From positions 76,597,316-76,661,315 of the forward strand of contig NC_068938.1 in assembly GCF_016801865.2 (NCBI RefSeq): a stretch of 64,000 bases of DNA. The letters run 5' to 3'. The first letter of the stretch is position 1; every line of letters begins with the position of its first letter. Below, piece by piece: positions 54,383 to 64,000 of the stretch. Position numbers and translations under genes: made by a program. Under the pieces are notes generated by a model, which ran no database searches, had not been told where the DNA came from, and saw only the letters and a program-made list of their open reading frames with translations. Origin of the DNA: Culex pipiens pallens (lineage: Eukaryota; Arthropoda; Insecta; Diptera; Culicidae).

Positions 54383-55375
54383 TTTTTTTTTGAATTTTTT
54401 TTTTTTGAATTAAATATACTTTATTGAATCTTTCTTATAATAATTACATTTGGTTTACATAATAAGTGGTCAGCTGTGGCTCTTCAGCTTTAGTTTGCTT
54501 TTCGTGATTTAAACACTGTTCATTTTCTTAACTTTAAAAGTATATGATTTATCATTTTTGTAACACTAGGTACAATGAGGAAAAAAAAAATTTAAGAAAA
54601 CATAACCTAACCTAAAACTAACTTTATCTTACCATAAACTAAACCAATCCTTGAATCAAGGGGTATTCAGATATAGCACATTTTTCCCTGAATTTCAAAC
54701 ATTTTTCTTGAATCTTCTGATCCAACATTTTTACTTCTGCTAATTCATGAACCTCACTTGATCTTGTCCAGCCAGGAACATTCAAAACCATTTTGAGTAC
54801 CTTGTTTTGGACACGCTGGAGCTTCAATTTATGAGTTCTAGCGCAACACTCCCAAACAGGTACTGCATACTCAATAACGGGGTAAATTATTTGTTTGTAA
54901 ACTGCTAGCTTATTTTTCAAAGATAGCTTTGATTTTCTGTTAATTAAAGGATACAAACACCTGATGAGAATGCTGCACTTGTTCAATATTTTATCTACAT
55001 GCTGCCGAAACAATAGTTTCGAGTCAAGTATGAGACCTAAATAGACAACTTCCTTTGACCAGGGTATCGAAACATCATTCATTTTTATCAAAACATCATC
55101 CTTTGGGGCAAATCTGGCCGATTTGGAAAGTGGAAAAATGATGGTTTGAGTTTTGGCTGCATTTATGCGAATTTTCCAGTCGCCAAAGTATTCGGAAAGA
55201 ACGTCAAGACCCTTCTGAAGGCGGCCAACTAAATATCTGGTTATTTTACCCTTATAAATAACGGCAGTGTCATCAGCAAAAAGTGACAACACACCATTAC
55301 CAGGAAGAGTAGGCAAATCAGATGTAAAAATATTGTACAGAAGTGGGCCAAGAATACTTCCTTGGGGAACCCCAG
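54383..55375 (-). mobile_element. Truncated Jockey-type element created by the duplication
   Basis: The 3' UTR, poly(A) region (signal AATAAA at 54425-54420) and last part of ORF2 are identical by eye to 57024-58016. It stops at the duplication junction rather than by ordinary 5' truncation, and its 3' target-duplication copy (54369-54382) is kept. Confidence 0.85.
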
Positions 55376-55382
55376 GATGCAC
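54639..55382 (-). pseudogene. Jockey-type ORF2 fragment: C-terminal end of reverse transcriptase
   Basis: The fragment holds 244 residues identical to residues 641-884 of the complete ORF2 at 57280-59934, from GVPQGSILG through LFADDTAVI to the natural stop. The three residues before it (MHP) come from MITE-derived sequence across the duplication junction. The endonuclease and the first catalytic aspartate of the RT are missing, so the product would be inactive. Confidence 0.9.
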
Positions 55383-56585
55383 AATATTCTCCAGGTGAAA
55401 TATAAAAATAATAGTTACTAATATTTATTTACAATGCTTACTTTTCATATTTCTTTAGTTATAACTTGAAATTAAACAAAAGCTTGAAAAAAGTTTTTTT
55501 TATTTATTGAATATGATTTTTGCATCCATTAACCCCTCGGTCATTTTGGTTTGTTTTGGTTTTTTGACGTTTGTCTGCTTTTTAACTGGGCTACGGCCCA
55601 GTTATCGAGCGCTCAGTTAAAAAGCAGCCCAGTTAAACAACGCCCAGTTACCGAACAACTACTGTATAACAAAAACTGTCAATGAATCATTAAGATAAAT
55701 TAAATTAAATAAATTTGAGAATTTCAAATATAAAACTGTGTCAATGCACAAACCGTGATTTGAATCAAATCATTATGGTCTTCAATTTTTGTTTGTAAAG
55801 CGTTTAAAAGTTTACGATATTTAAAGTTTGCTTTTACAAATGATATCGTTCTCAGTGTTTTCACGAACACATTTCCAGAGTTTTTTTTATTGAAAAGGTC
55901 CTATAACATGTGAAACACAACAGTTTATAGGACCTTAAAAAAACTCTAGATTTGTTAATTCCAATGTTCAAAGGTTTTCATTCAATATTCAGGTTTTCAG
56001 TTTTAGAAAGCCTTTGGATTTTTTAATGGATAAATATATTTAGTTAGGAATGTCTAAATTCTAGAGTGTTTATTTAAAAGGTTTTTTTTTACATATGAAA
56101 GAAAAAAATAAACTCTCCCTTTTTAAATCAAACTCACAGTTAAATTAAAATGTCTTATTAACAAAAGCTTTGACCAAATCAAAAAAGCAATTCAATGTTC
56201 AAAAATTGTTAAAATTCCATACAAATCCGTATTATGCGTGAAACTACCAACCAAAATTCCGGCCTGTAAAAAATCCGCGAAGAGGGTCGAAAATCCGTAT
56301 GGTAAGGAAAAAATCCGTACAGTTGTTAGCCTTAGGTATGGATGAAGAATTGATACAAAAAAATGCATTATGCTGATTTTTAAAATAACTGTTTGTCGTA
56401 GAGAGGTAATTTGTAAAAAAAAACACTATCTTTATTAATTTATTAATTAATAGCATTCCAGAATGCAAACAATCATTTACCAATTTATAATATTTTTAAA
56501 CAATTCTGAAGCTTAAAAAAATCTATTAAAAGAGGTAAAAATAGTATATTTATCTTCAGGTATTTGAATTTTAAAACACAGTCTG

Positions 56586-56881
56586 TTTTTTTTAATATTT
56601 TTAAATTCGAAAATCCACTACATTTATCTCTGCACCCAAAACTGGTAGCGCTAGTCCGAGAGAATGATGGTCTCGAGTCGAGAGTATAGTGGTACCATTC
56701 ACGGACGCAGAGAACACAGCTCGAGATGGGCGATAGAACTATTCTCTCGAGGTTCATTTGCAAAAAAAGTTCATCCGTCAAACAAAAAACCGAAAGGGTC
56801 GACAACGGGAATCGAACCAGATACCTTTGACAAACCAATCCAATAACTTAGCTGCCTCGGCCACCACAGCTTGGTGACCAT
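56586..56881 (-). mobile_element. tRNA-derived SINE, minus strand, copy in unit 2
   Basis: Same as the copy at 53945-54240, with A and B boxes intact on the minus strand. I see no difference between the two. Confidence 0.7.
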
Positions 56882-57060
56882 GGAGAAGTCAGAAGACGAT
56901 GTATGACACTTGTTGGAGATTTATTGATTCAACTAACGAATGAACTCATTTGTTATGATGGTGTGAGTTGGTACCATTATTCTATCGATTTTGGCACTGA
57001 GCCCTCAATAAATTTTGAGAGAATTTTTTTTTGAATTTTTTTTTTTTGAATTAAATATAC

Positions 57061-57066
57061 TTTATT
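57061..57066 (-). terminator. Polyadenylation signal of the Jockey-type element
   Basis: AATAAA on the minus strand lies 13 bases before the A-rich tail (57024-57047), which is interrupted by a TTC. Confidence 0.75.
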
Positions 57067-57279
57067 GAATCTTTCTTATAATAATTACATTTGGTTTACA
57101 TAATAAGTGGTCAGCTGTGGCTCTTCAGCTTTAGTTTGCTTTTCGTGATTTAAACACTGTTCATTTTCTTAACTTTAAAAGTATATGATTTATCATTTTT
57201 GTAACACTAGGTACAATGAGGAAAAAAAAAATTTAAGAAAACATAACCTAACCTAAAACTAACTTTATCTTACCATAAA

Positions 57280-59934
57280 CTAAACCAATCCTTGAATCAA
57301 GGGGTATTCAGATATAGCACATTTTTCCCTGAATTTCAAACATTTTTCTTGAATCTTCTGATCCAACATTTTTACTTCTGCTAATTCATGAACCTCACTT
57401 GATCTTGTCCAGCCAGGAACATTCAAAACCATTTTGAGTACCTTGTTTTGGACACGCTGGAGCTTCAATTTATGAGTTCTAGCGCAACACTCCCAAACAG
57501 GTACTGCATACTCAATAACGGGGTAAATTATTTGTTTGTAAACTGCTAGCTTATTTTTCAAAGATAGCTTTGATTTTCTGTTAATTAAAGGATACAAACA
57601 CCTGATGAGAATGCTGCACTTGTTCAATATTTTATCTACATGCTGCCGAAACAATAGTTTCGAGTCAAGTATGAGACCTAAATAGACAACTTCCTTTGAC
57701 CAGGGTATCGAAACATCATTCATTTTTATCAAAACATCATCCTTTGGGGCAAATCTGGCCGATTTGGAAAGTGGAAAAATGATGGTTTGAGTTTTGGCTG
57801 CATTTATGCGAATTTTCCAGTCGCCAAAGTATTCGGAAAGAACGTCAAGACCCTTCTGAAGGCGGCCAACTAAATATCTGGTTATTTTACCCTTATAAAT
57901 AACGGCAGTGTCATCAGCAAAAAGTGACAACACACCATTACCAGGAAGAGTAGGCAAATCAGATGTAAAAATATTGTACAGAAGTGGGCCAAGAATACTT
58001 CCTTGGGGAACCCCAGCATCAATGTTGAATAATCCAGAAGCAATCCCATTCAGAAAAACCCTGAACGATCTCTCCGAAAGATAGTGCTGGATAATTTTGA
58101 TAAGATACATTGGAAAACCGCATAAATACAGTTTATGTATCAAACCATCATGCCAAACATTGTCAAAAGCCTTCTCAACATCCAACAAAGCCATAGCAGT
58201 TGATTTAGACTCAAGCTTGTTCTGCTTGATGATTTTAGTTACTCTCGTAAGCTGATGAGCAGTATTATGTCCCTTTCGGAAGCCAAACTGCTCGTTCAAA
58301 ATTATATTATTATCATTGGTAAAATCCAAAAGCCTTGAATAGATGACCTTCTCAAAGAGTTTGGACAGACTACTCAAAAGACTAATGGGACGATAACTTG
58401 TTGGCGATGTTGGATCTTTTTGAGGCTTCAAAATTGGTATGACTTTGCCCAGTTTCCAATTGGTGGGGAAGTAACCAAGTTGCAAACATTTATTGAAAAT
58501 ATTGGCTAGATGTTGAAAGAACTGATCACTCTGTTTTTTCAACACTAGATTAAAAATGTTATCAAAGCCTGGAGCTTTCATATTTTTCATTTGTTTAACT
58601 GCAACTTTGACTTCCTCACCAGAAACATGGGAATCTGCAGGAAATTCAAAGGTAGAGTCATTGATTGTTGAAATACTATTGGCAACTGATGTTTCTTTGC
58701 GGCTGGTCATGGAAGCGCCAAGATTATGAGAACTAACAAAATGAAGCCCAAGTGCATTTGCCTTTTCCTCGGATGTAATCAAACGAGAATCCTCAACAAT
58801 AAGAGGAGGAATAGGCTTTGGTTTGTTTTTAAGAACTTTTGAAAGTTTCCAAAATGGTTTTGAATAATTCCCCAGCTGGCTTACATGTTTTGAAAATTCT
58901 TGATTTCTGATATTGTCAAGTCGGTCTTGTATGATTTTGTTCAAATTGTTAACTGAAATCTTTTTGTCATAGTCCCCAGTCCGTTGATATTGTCTCCTAT
59001 AAACATTCCTAAGTCTAATCAAGTGTTTAGTATCTACGTCAATATCAGTTACCTTAAAATTAACAGGAACCTCCCGAACGTTGGCAGCCTCTGCTTGGTT
59101 GATAGCTTGCTGGATCACCTCCAGCGAACGATCAATATCAGCAGAAGTTTCAGGGTGTTGATCATAGTCGATGTTGCTGTCGACCACTTGCTGAAACTGC
59201 TGCCAGTCAACGTTGTGGTAATCTTTCCGGGTTGGTTGCCGCTGCGGAGTAACGGAAGCTCCAACCTCCAGAACCACCGGATAGTGATCAGAACTCAACT
59301 CTTCAAACACCTCAGGATGAGCCACGTTCTCAGCCATATTGGTAATGAAGAAGTCGATGATTGAGTGATTCCCAGACCGAGCCACCCTCGTTGGACGATC
59401 CGGACTCACAACGTTGTAGTATCCGTTTTGCAGATCGTTGTGCAGAATCACTCCGTTCCGATTCCTCCTGCTGTTGCCCCAAACTTCATGCTTCGCGTTG
59501 AGGTCACCAGCGATGATGTACTTTACGCTCCGCCGTGTCAGCTTCTGGATATCGCTCTTCAGTTTTGCTGCTGAACCATCTCTGGAATTCACCTGACGTG
59601 GGCAGTATGCAGCAATGAAGAGTACTGGGCCAACTGAAGTGGGAATTTCCACCCCAACGGCCTCGATGATGTCCAGCTTGAAGTGTGGCAGCCGGCGTGG
59701 CTTGAGATCACGATGAACAGCGACAAGCACACCTCCTCCTCCAGAGGCGGTCCTATCGAGCTGCGTCGCGATCTTGTAGTTTTGCAGATAAACTTTTTCA
59801 CCGGGCTTCAGATGAGTTTCCGTGATGGCAGCTACGTCGATCTCCTTCTCGCGAAGAAAATCCACCAGCTCTAAATTCTTTCTCCTAATGGAGCAAGCGT
59901 TCCAATTCAGCAGCTTGAGGGACCTACGATCCAT
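57280..59934 (-). CDS. Jockey-type ORF2: AP endonuclease and reverse transcriptase
   Basis: An 884-residue open frame. The AP-like endonuclease has LLNWNACSI (8-16), ITETHLKP (37-44), GDLNAKHEVWGN (143-154) and SSDHYPV (214-220). The reverse transcriptase, from about 450 to 730, has SYRPISLLSSLSKLFEKV (513-530), QFGFRKGHNTAHQL (549-562), ALLDVEKAFDNVW (582-594), GVPQGSILGPLLYNIF (641-656) and LFADDTAVI (671-679), so catalytic D585, D674 and D675 are all present. There is no RNase H domain, as in Jockey-clade proteins, and the length is typical. The start ATG overlaps the ORF1 stop (ATGGATCGTAG), so translation probably relies on termination-reinitiation or a similar coupling. Its last 244 residues are duplicated at 54639-55382. 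Confidence 0.92.
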   Translation of the reverse strand: MDRRSLKLLNWNACSIRRKNLELVDFLREKEIDVAAITETHLKPGEKVYLQNYKIATQLDRTASGGGGVLVAVHRDLKPRRLPHFKLDIIEAVGVEIPTSVGPVLFIAAYCPRQVNSRDGSAAKLKSDIQKLTRRSVKYIIAGDLNAKHEVWGNSRRNRNGVILHNDLQNGYYNVVSPDRPTRVARSGNHSIIDFFITNMAENVAHPEVFEELSSDHYPVVLEVGASVTPQRQPTRKDYHNVDWQQFQQVVDSNIDYDQHPETSADIDRSLEVIQQAINQAEAANVREVPVNFKVTDIDVDTKHLIRLRNVYRRQYQRTGDYDKKISVNNLNKIIQDRLDNIRNQEFSKHVSQLGNYSKPFWKLSKVLKNKPKPIPPLIVEDSRLITSEEKANALGLHFVSSHNLGASMTSRKETSVANSISTINDSTFEFPADSHVSGEEVKVAVKQMKNMKAPGFDNIFNLVLKKQSDQFFQHLANIFNKCLQLGYFPTNWKLGKVIPILKPQKDPTSPTSYRPISLLSSLSKLFEKVIYSRLLDFTNDNNIILNEQFGFRKGHNTAHQLTRVTKIIKQNKLESKSTAMALLDVEKAFDNVWHDGLIHKLYLCGFPMYLIKIIQHYLSERSFRVFLNGIASGLFNIDAGVPQGSILGPLLYNIFTSDLPTLPGNGVLSLFADDTAVIYKGKITRYLVGRLQKGLDVLSEYFGDWKIRINAAKTQTIIFPLSKSARFAPKDDVLIKMNDVSIPWSKEVVYLGLILDSKLLFRQHVDKILNKCSILIRCLYPLINRKSKLSLKNKLAVYKQIIYPVIEYAVPVWECCARTHKLKLQRVQNKVLKMVLNVPGWTRSSEVHELAEVKMLDQKIQEKCLKFREKCAISEYPLIQGLV

Positions 59935-61300
59935 ACTGGATGACGAACGAGGTCAGCACTTCAATCTGCTGGGTCTTGGTTTTGCATCCACGCAGTGCAG
60001 CGGACATCTGTTTGAAAATATTGAGGAGTTCGGTTGAGGTGTAAAGATCATTACCATTTTCCTCAACTGCTGGTTTTTGGGTTGGTCTTGGCTCCTGGCT
60101 GAAGCCCGGTGGTGGCGGTCTCGGCTCCTGGCTAGAACCCGGCCGTGGATGATTCATCTCAGCTCTCTTCCTGGGATCCAACGGCAACGGTGCCAAGTTC
60201 GGGACCTGGCGTCGCGGTTGAAGAGGTGGGAAATTTTGCTCCACCAGGGCTGGAGGAGTTCTACGACGCTGAGGCTGATTCTTCGTCGATGCTTGCTGCC
60301 GAATTTTCACGAATTCAGCTCTCTTGGGGCACTTTCGGTCGGTTGACGAGTGCTCACCGTTGCAGTTGAGGCACTTCACCAGCGAATCTTGGATGCACTG
60401 GGATGTGATGTGCGCATCGGTACCACATTTGGCGCAACGACGCTTCAGGTGGCAGTTCTTACCTCCGTGCCCGAAGCCCAGGCAGTTGAAGCATTGTGTG
60501 ACGTCACGATGCACTGGTCGGTATCGCTCCCACGAAACGATAATGTTGAAAACCGCTCGAATTGCCTTCAGCTCAGGAAGCGTCGTCGATCCCTTAGCCA
60601 AATGCAGCAGGTAGAGCTGGTCACGGTACTTGATGTCTTTGTTGCGTCGGCTCATTTTGTGCACGGCCAACACATCCAGTTTCAAAACTTTTAGCTCGGC
60701 AGCTAATTCCTCCACTGGCATGTCGTACAGACCTCTGACGACGATTTTGTACGGCTTATCCATGACGACATCATGTGTAAAGTACTCCGCCTCGTTTTCG
60801 GTCAAGTAATCCTTGACCAGTTGATAGTTCTGCCTGGATTGCACCAGCACCTTAAATCCGTCCTGACACAGACGAATGTTGCCCTGGACTTTCCCAGACT
60901 TGATGAGTTCAACCAGCCCCGCACGAAAGTCGATCGTTGCTGCTGATTGCCTCACATAAAAAGGAGGCAGTTTCTCCTTTCGCTGTTTCACTTCATTCTC
61001 CTTTGCTTCCGCTACCTGGTCCTCGTCCGGCAGTCCAGCAAACTTGTTGTTCTTCAATAGCTGCTCCTCGTGCGACGAAGAGTTCTCCTCCTCCTCATCC
61101 ATCGGTACAGTACCGTCGCTCTTTTTCGTCTTTTTGCTGTTCGATGTCACTTCCAAAAGCACCTTCCTTTTGGAAATTCCCGGTTTTTGGCCATCAGTTG
61201 AGGCCTCAACCTTCCTTTTGGAAATTCCCACTTTTTTGCCTGCTTGAGCCGCAGGTAGGGCAATATTGCCGGCGTTTTGCGCCGGGACGCGACGAGTCAT
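59924..61300 (-). CDS. Jockey-type ORF1: nucleic-acid-binding Gag-like protein with CCHC knuckles
   Basis: A 458-residue protein that would coat the element RNA and chaperone it to DNA. The basic N-terminus has a short internal duplication (GISKRKV at 25-31 and 41-47), then an acidic stretch near 66-80. The middle region (about 115-265) is compatible with the RNA-binding fold found in Jockey ORF1. Three zinc knuckles follow: CFNCLGFGHGGKNC (270-283), CAKCGTDAHITSQC (289-302), both C-X2-C-X4-H-X4-C, and a variant CLNCNGEHSSTDRKC (310-324). The C-terminus is proline/arginine-rich. The start ATG lies 45 bases from the element 5' end. No stops or frameshifts are seen. Confidence 0.9.
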   Translation of the reverse strand: MTRRVPAQNAGNIALPAAQAGKKVGISKRKVEASTDGQKPGISKRKVLLEVTSNSKKTKKSDGTVPMDEEEENSSSHEEQLLKNNKFAGLPDEDQVAEAKENEVKQRKEKLPPFYVRQSAATIDFRAGLVELIKSGKVQGNIRLCQDGFKVLVQSRQNYQLVKDYLTENEAEYFTHDVVMDKPYKIVVRGLYDMPVEELAAELKVLKLDVLAVHKMSRRNKDIKYRDQLYLLHLAKGSTTLPELKAIRAVFNIIVSWERYRPVHRDVTQCFNCLGFGHGGKNCHLKRRCAKCGTDAHITSQCIQDSLVKCLNCNGEHSSTDRKCPKRAEFVKIRQQASTKNQPQRRRTPPALVEQNFPPLQPRRQVPNLAPLPLDPRKRAEMNHPRPGSSQEPRPPPPGFSQEPRPTQKPAVEENGNDLYTSTELLNIFKQMSAALRGCKTKTQQIEVLTSFVIQYGS

Positions 61301-61310
61301 GTTGATTCAG

Positions 61311-61345
61311 ACAACCTTCACCAACGAATGCTCGGATAACAATGA
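61311..61345 (-). promoter_or_regulatory. Internal promoter of the Jockey-type element: Inr plus DPE
   Basis: The element begins TCATTG, an initiator match in five of six positions, with A+1 at 61343. At exactly +28 to +33 (61316-61311) is GGTTGT, a perfect match to the DPE consensus RGWYVT. Drosophila Jockey-clade elements use this kind of downstream promoter, which lets full-length copies carry their own start site. Confidence 0.75.
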
Positions 61346-61424
61346 AAATTTTGAGAGAACGATTATCTCGACTCTGAATTTTGGGTGTGGTTGCTGAGAT
61401 ATTGTCATGTGGAGAAAAAAAAAT

Positions 61425-62031
61425 AAAAATTAGATTTTCTCAGTGTTGCCCAATCAGCTCTCGTTTTTGAATCAAAGTCAAGGGGGGGGGGGGGGAATGG
61501 GGCAAAAAAAAAAAATTAAAAAGGTAAAAATTGAAATGTGTCGGTGTCAATATTTGCAAGAAAAAAGTGTTTTAAAATTCATCAAACACCTGTTCACTTG
61601 TTTTGCCATCATTGATTTCCAAAATTTCTTAGTACTGACGATTTTTTTTGCGAGAAATGTTTTTTTGCGGTGCTGTATATTGTATTTTCATAAAAGTTCA
61701 AAATATTTTAAAACGAATCCAAACATGTTAAATATGATTATCAATGCAGAAAAAGGCATTTTAGATTGTTCTCAGTTAATTAGTTTTCTATTTCCATTGA
61801 AATTTTGATATTTTTTTGAAAAAAAAAATTTTGCCCCCTGATTTTTCGGACTAATTTTGAAGGGGGGGGGGGGTGACATAAACTTTGAAAAATATTTGCA
61901 AGGGCCTAAAATATTTCGTTATTTTAAAATTCAGTCTGACATGTCAAGGACCGATTTCGATATATTTTTTTTCAGATATCGGTGAACATAAACAAGGGCT
62001 AATTGGACAGCACTGAAAAAATCTAATTTTT
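61425..62031. mobile_element. TIR element, CAGTGTTGCCCAAT ends, ~600 bp
   Basis: The left end AAAAATTAGATTTTCTCAGT then GTTGCCCAATCAGC is mirrored on the right (inward AAAAATTAGATTTTTTCAGT then GCTGTCCAATTAGC). Runs of 14 Gs (near 61484) and 11-12 Gs (near 61862) lie inside in the same orientation. It is non-coding: the 121-codon frame (61443-61808) has no domain. No target duplication could be fixed. Confidence 0.6.
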
Positions 62032-64000
62032 CATGATTTTTTGTTTTTGCATGACCTATCTTCTCTGGTGTATTGCAGATTCGAAAAGTACAATAAATTT
62101 CTCACAAAATATTTTTTCTATATTAAAATATTAAATTTTTATTTTTCCCGTTTTGAGCAACTTTTGTTCTATGAAAAACATTACTTCTCATGTTTAAAGT
62201 TTTTCTTGTTCCAATTTAGTTGTTATCTTGTTTAGTTTATGTATGTTTCAGATAGTATGTTGCTTATTCTAGTTTTCATGTTTTAACAGCAACATTTTGA
62301 TTTGTATACTAGTTTTCATATTTTTACTATAGCTTTAATTAATTATCACCACATAAAAAAAATATAAAAATTACTGCAAACTTATTTTCACATAAAATAT
62401 AAGAAATTTTAGTGAAAAACACAGCCAAAATTGACCCCAGAAAAAAAATGATATTTTTAAAAATATTGGCATAGTCACATAAAACAAGTAAAACTTAAAA
62501 CCCAGTTTAAAAATATGAGAGCTCCTCTTTACTAGGTTTTTAAAGATCAAATATTGGTTGAAAATTGATTTTTGACGAAATTTGAGATCGAAGCTCGCCT
62601 AGAGACAGGGTTGGACAAGGTCAAAAATGAAATTTTATCCGTGTCTTCTATTTACTAGTTTTGAAATTAATTAAAGTTTTAAAAATAATCCTTTTATAAT
62701 TTATTTTCATCGAACTAATGAAGGGAAGGACATAAACAGCATAAACACGAGTTGTGCTGAAAAAATCTTTTCAAATAACAAAGTTTCAACTTACTCCTGG
62801 AAATAAAACTGTCCAATTTGCGTCAAAACGATTAAACCATTGAATAAATATCGACCCATTTACACATAAAAACGCGACGAAACTGCTTTCTTTAGAAGCA
62901 TCAACGTCAAATCGGGCATCCACCACTTGCAGCAGCAATTACAGCCAGTGCAGTTGTGGTTCGTTTTATTCGAGCCGTTTATCTACAATCACCGCGCTCG
63001 GTACACTAATGACAAATAATTACAGCACACTGACTGCGTTCGCGGATACTTCCGCGTGATTACATGTCTCCAGCCGCCACACTTGAAATCCCGGTTTTCT
63101 TTGCAGCTGCTGATGTCGTTCGATGGATGCATTGCGCCATCTGTTTGACATGGCTCCAAACCCTTCTTCTTCTTCTTCTTCTTCGCGATCCATCTCGCAT
63201 CTTGAAGCATTTTCGCACTCGAATATTTGTGCGCAGTTCCCATCATCAGCTGCAGCAGCCACAGCAAACTTTGAATCTATTCGAATGCAGAAATGTCACC
63301 TGAACTTTCGAATGAATAATGGATGCACACGTGGAGACTGCGCTGTGATTCGATGTGTCCTCAATTGTTGAAATTGTTCAAATATTCATGACACTGCGCT
63401 GAGCTGGTATCATTAATTTTGCCTTATTTTTCTACGTGTAAGGAAATTCAAGAAAAAAGTAAAAAGTTGCATGATTGACTTTAAGAATATTTACCCTATC
63501 TTCTTTGTCCTGCTACAAAAAAAAGCCAATGAATGACTAATGACTTCTTGGCAGAGTAACAGCGCAGTGTCCTCCGGTAAACGCAGAACTCTCCCTCTTT
63601 TAGTAGATTGCAATGCCTAATGGACCATGAAATAATAGTCAGCAGCAGCTGCTGCACTGAAAAAATGCCAACTAATCGATCGTCTCAAGGGAAACAGGTA
63701 GCGCGATTAAGACGATAATTTATCGTTGTCCTGGAATGCCCGCTCGTAGGTGTGGGATTTGCAAATGGTTGGAGAGCCTGGGAGTGAAACTTATGACTGT
63801 AAATTGTATCTTGTTGGAGTCAACTTAAATTGCTGCAACTTCTTAAAGTTCTGGGGTAGGATTGGCGATTGGTCACGCTCCATACAAAAAAGATTGACAT
63901 TTCCAAAAAAGTGTCCACGTGGATTTTGGATGATCCCATATAGATACCAAAAAAATTTGAGGAGTTGTCACACATAACAACAGGTAAATTTTCAAAAAAC
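62032..64000. other. AT-rich then unique non-coding DNA
   Basis: 62032-62860 is AT-rich without structure. 62870-63660 is unique and less AT-rich, with a short CTT run (63165-63183) and overlapping domain-less frames on both strands; it may be regulatory. Near 63890-63942 one end of the GGGGACCAYCCATAAACCAC-type element is visible (GTGTCCACGTGGATTTTGGA). No gene is supported up to the window edge. Confidence 0.4.

Larger units (their letters stand above)
52732..55375. repeat. Tandem duplication, unit 1 (2644 bp)
   Basis: It matches 55376-58016 base for base in order with a constant offset, apart from small indels. The left breakpoint is inside the MITE (at GATGCACAATATT) and the right one is inside Jockey-type ORF2 (at GGAACCCCAG). 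Differences cluster in the first ~1.2 kb (about 30-40 by eye); I saw none in the last ~1.4 kb. Confidence 0.9.
55376..58016. repeat. Tandem duplication, unit 2 (2641 bp)
   Basis: It begins with the broken MITE (55376-55664), continues through the hAT-type right part, the SINE and the Jockey-type 3' half, and here the Jockey-type element continues uninterrupted past 58016. This orientation shows unit 2 keeps the original right junction and unit 1 the original left junction. Confidence 0.9.
57024..61345 (-). mobile_element. Complete Jockey-type non-LTR retrotransposon, 4.3 kb
   Basis: It is flanked by a perfect 14-bp target duplication AAATTTTGAGAGAA (57010-57023 and 61346-61359). Order on the minus strand: 45-base 5' UTR with internal promoter, ORF1, ORF2 overlapping it by 11 bases, ~230-base 3' UTR, poly(A). 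Both ORFs are open. The intact structure and the identity with its duplicated 3' half mean it is young and potentially competent. Confidence 0.9.

Noticed and set aside
53844..56838. Duplicated 117-codon frames on the minus strand
   Set aside because: They read through the tRNA-derived SINE in both duplication units and are not protein genes.

Overview
This looks like a piece of an insect nuclear genome, most likely a culicine mosquito and plausibly Culex. That assignment is inference: it rests on the AT-rich non-coding background, the mix of RTE-, Jockey- and R1-type non-LTR retrotransposons, many small TA- and 8-bp-target DNA transposons, tRNA-derived SINEs with two tRNA-like units, and long (CA)n tracts. 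No bacterial operon structure, CRISPR array or rRNA is visible. Nearly all long open frames belong to retrotransposons. Host coding content is thin: one convincing short internal exon (2830-2910, +) and a strong candidate for a non-coding first exon with an Inr+DPE core promoter (20178-20890, +). The rest reads as intron or intergenic DNA, with GC-richer unique islands that may be regulatory.

Layout. 0-10 kb: two TIR elements, a lone exon, a short MITE, then a nested stack: foldback-family DNA split by a retroposon-like insert with a 23-bp target duplication, itself split by a hAT-type element (8-bp TSD), which carries a hairpin MITE. 10-16.4 kb: unique DNA, a 2.2-kb foldback whose arms carry ~120-bp tandem repeats, a GAGA-rich block, and a nearly perfect 1-kb palindrome. 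16.4-24 kb: three tRNA-derived SINEs with target duplications, a GC-rich island, the candidate promoter and first exon, and a TA-flanked 0.95-kb element. 24-31 kb: copies of a TAATTCTC-ended family and a 1.2-kb palindrome. 30.9-35.4 kb: a foldback interrupted by an intact RTE-type element (1002-aa ORF2, 12-bp TSD). 39.5-41.8 kb: a hairpin MITE and a 5'-truncated R1-clade element lying between two (CA)n tracts. 42-49.3 kb: a 1.9-kb palindrome between 99-bp direct repeats, small MITEs, and a hAT-type element holding half of a related palindrome. 52.5-61.4 kb: a 2.64-kb tandem duplication with one breakpoint inside a MITE and the other inside a Jockey-type ORF2, followed by the complete Jockey-type element (both ORFs open, 14-bp TSD, Inr+DPE promoter). 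61.4-64 kb: one more TIR element and unique DNA.

How it fits together. The autonomous-looking parts are the RTE and Jockey elements, both with open ORFs and clean target duplications, so both look young. SINEs and retroposed fragments would depend on such LINE machinery. The many inverted-repeat elements encode nothing and would need transposases from elsewhere in the genome. At least six are long palindromes that would form extended double-stranded RNA if transcribed.
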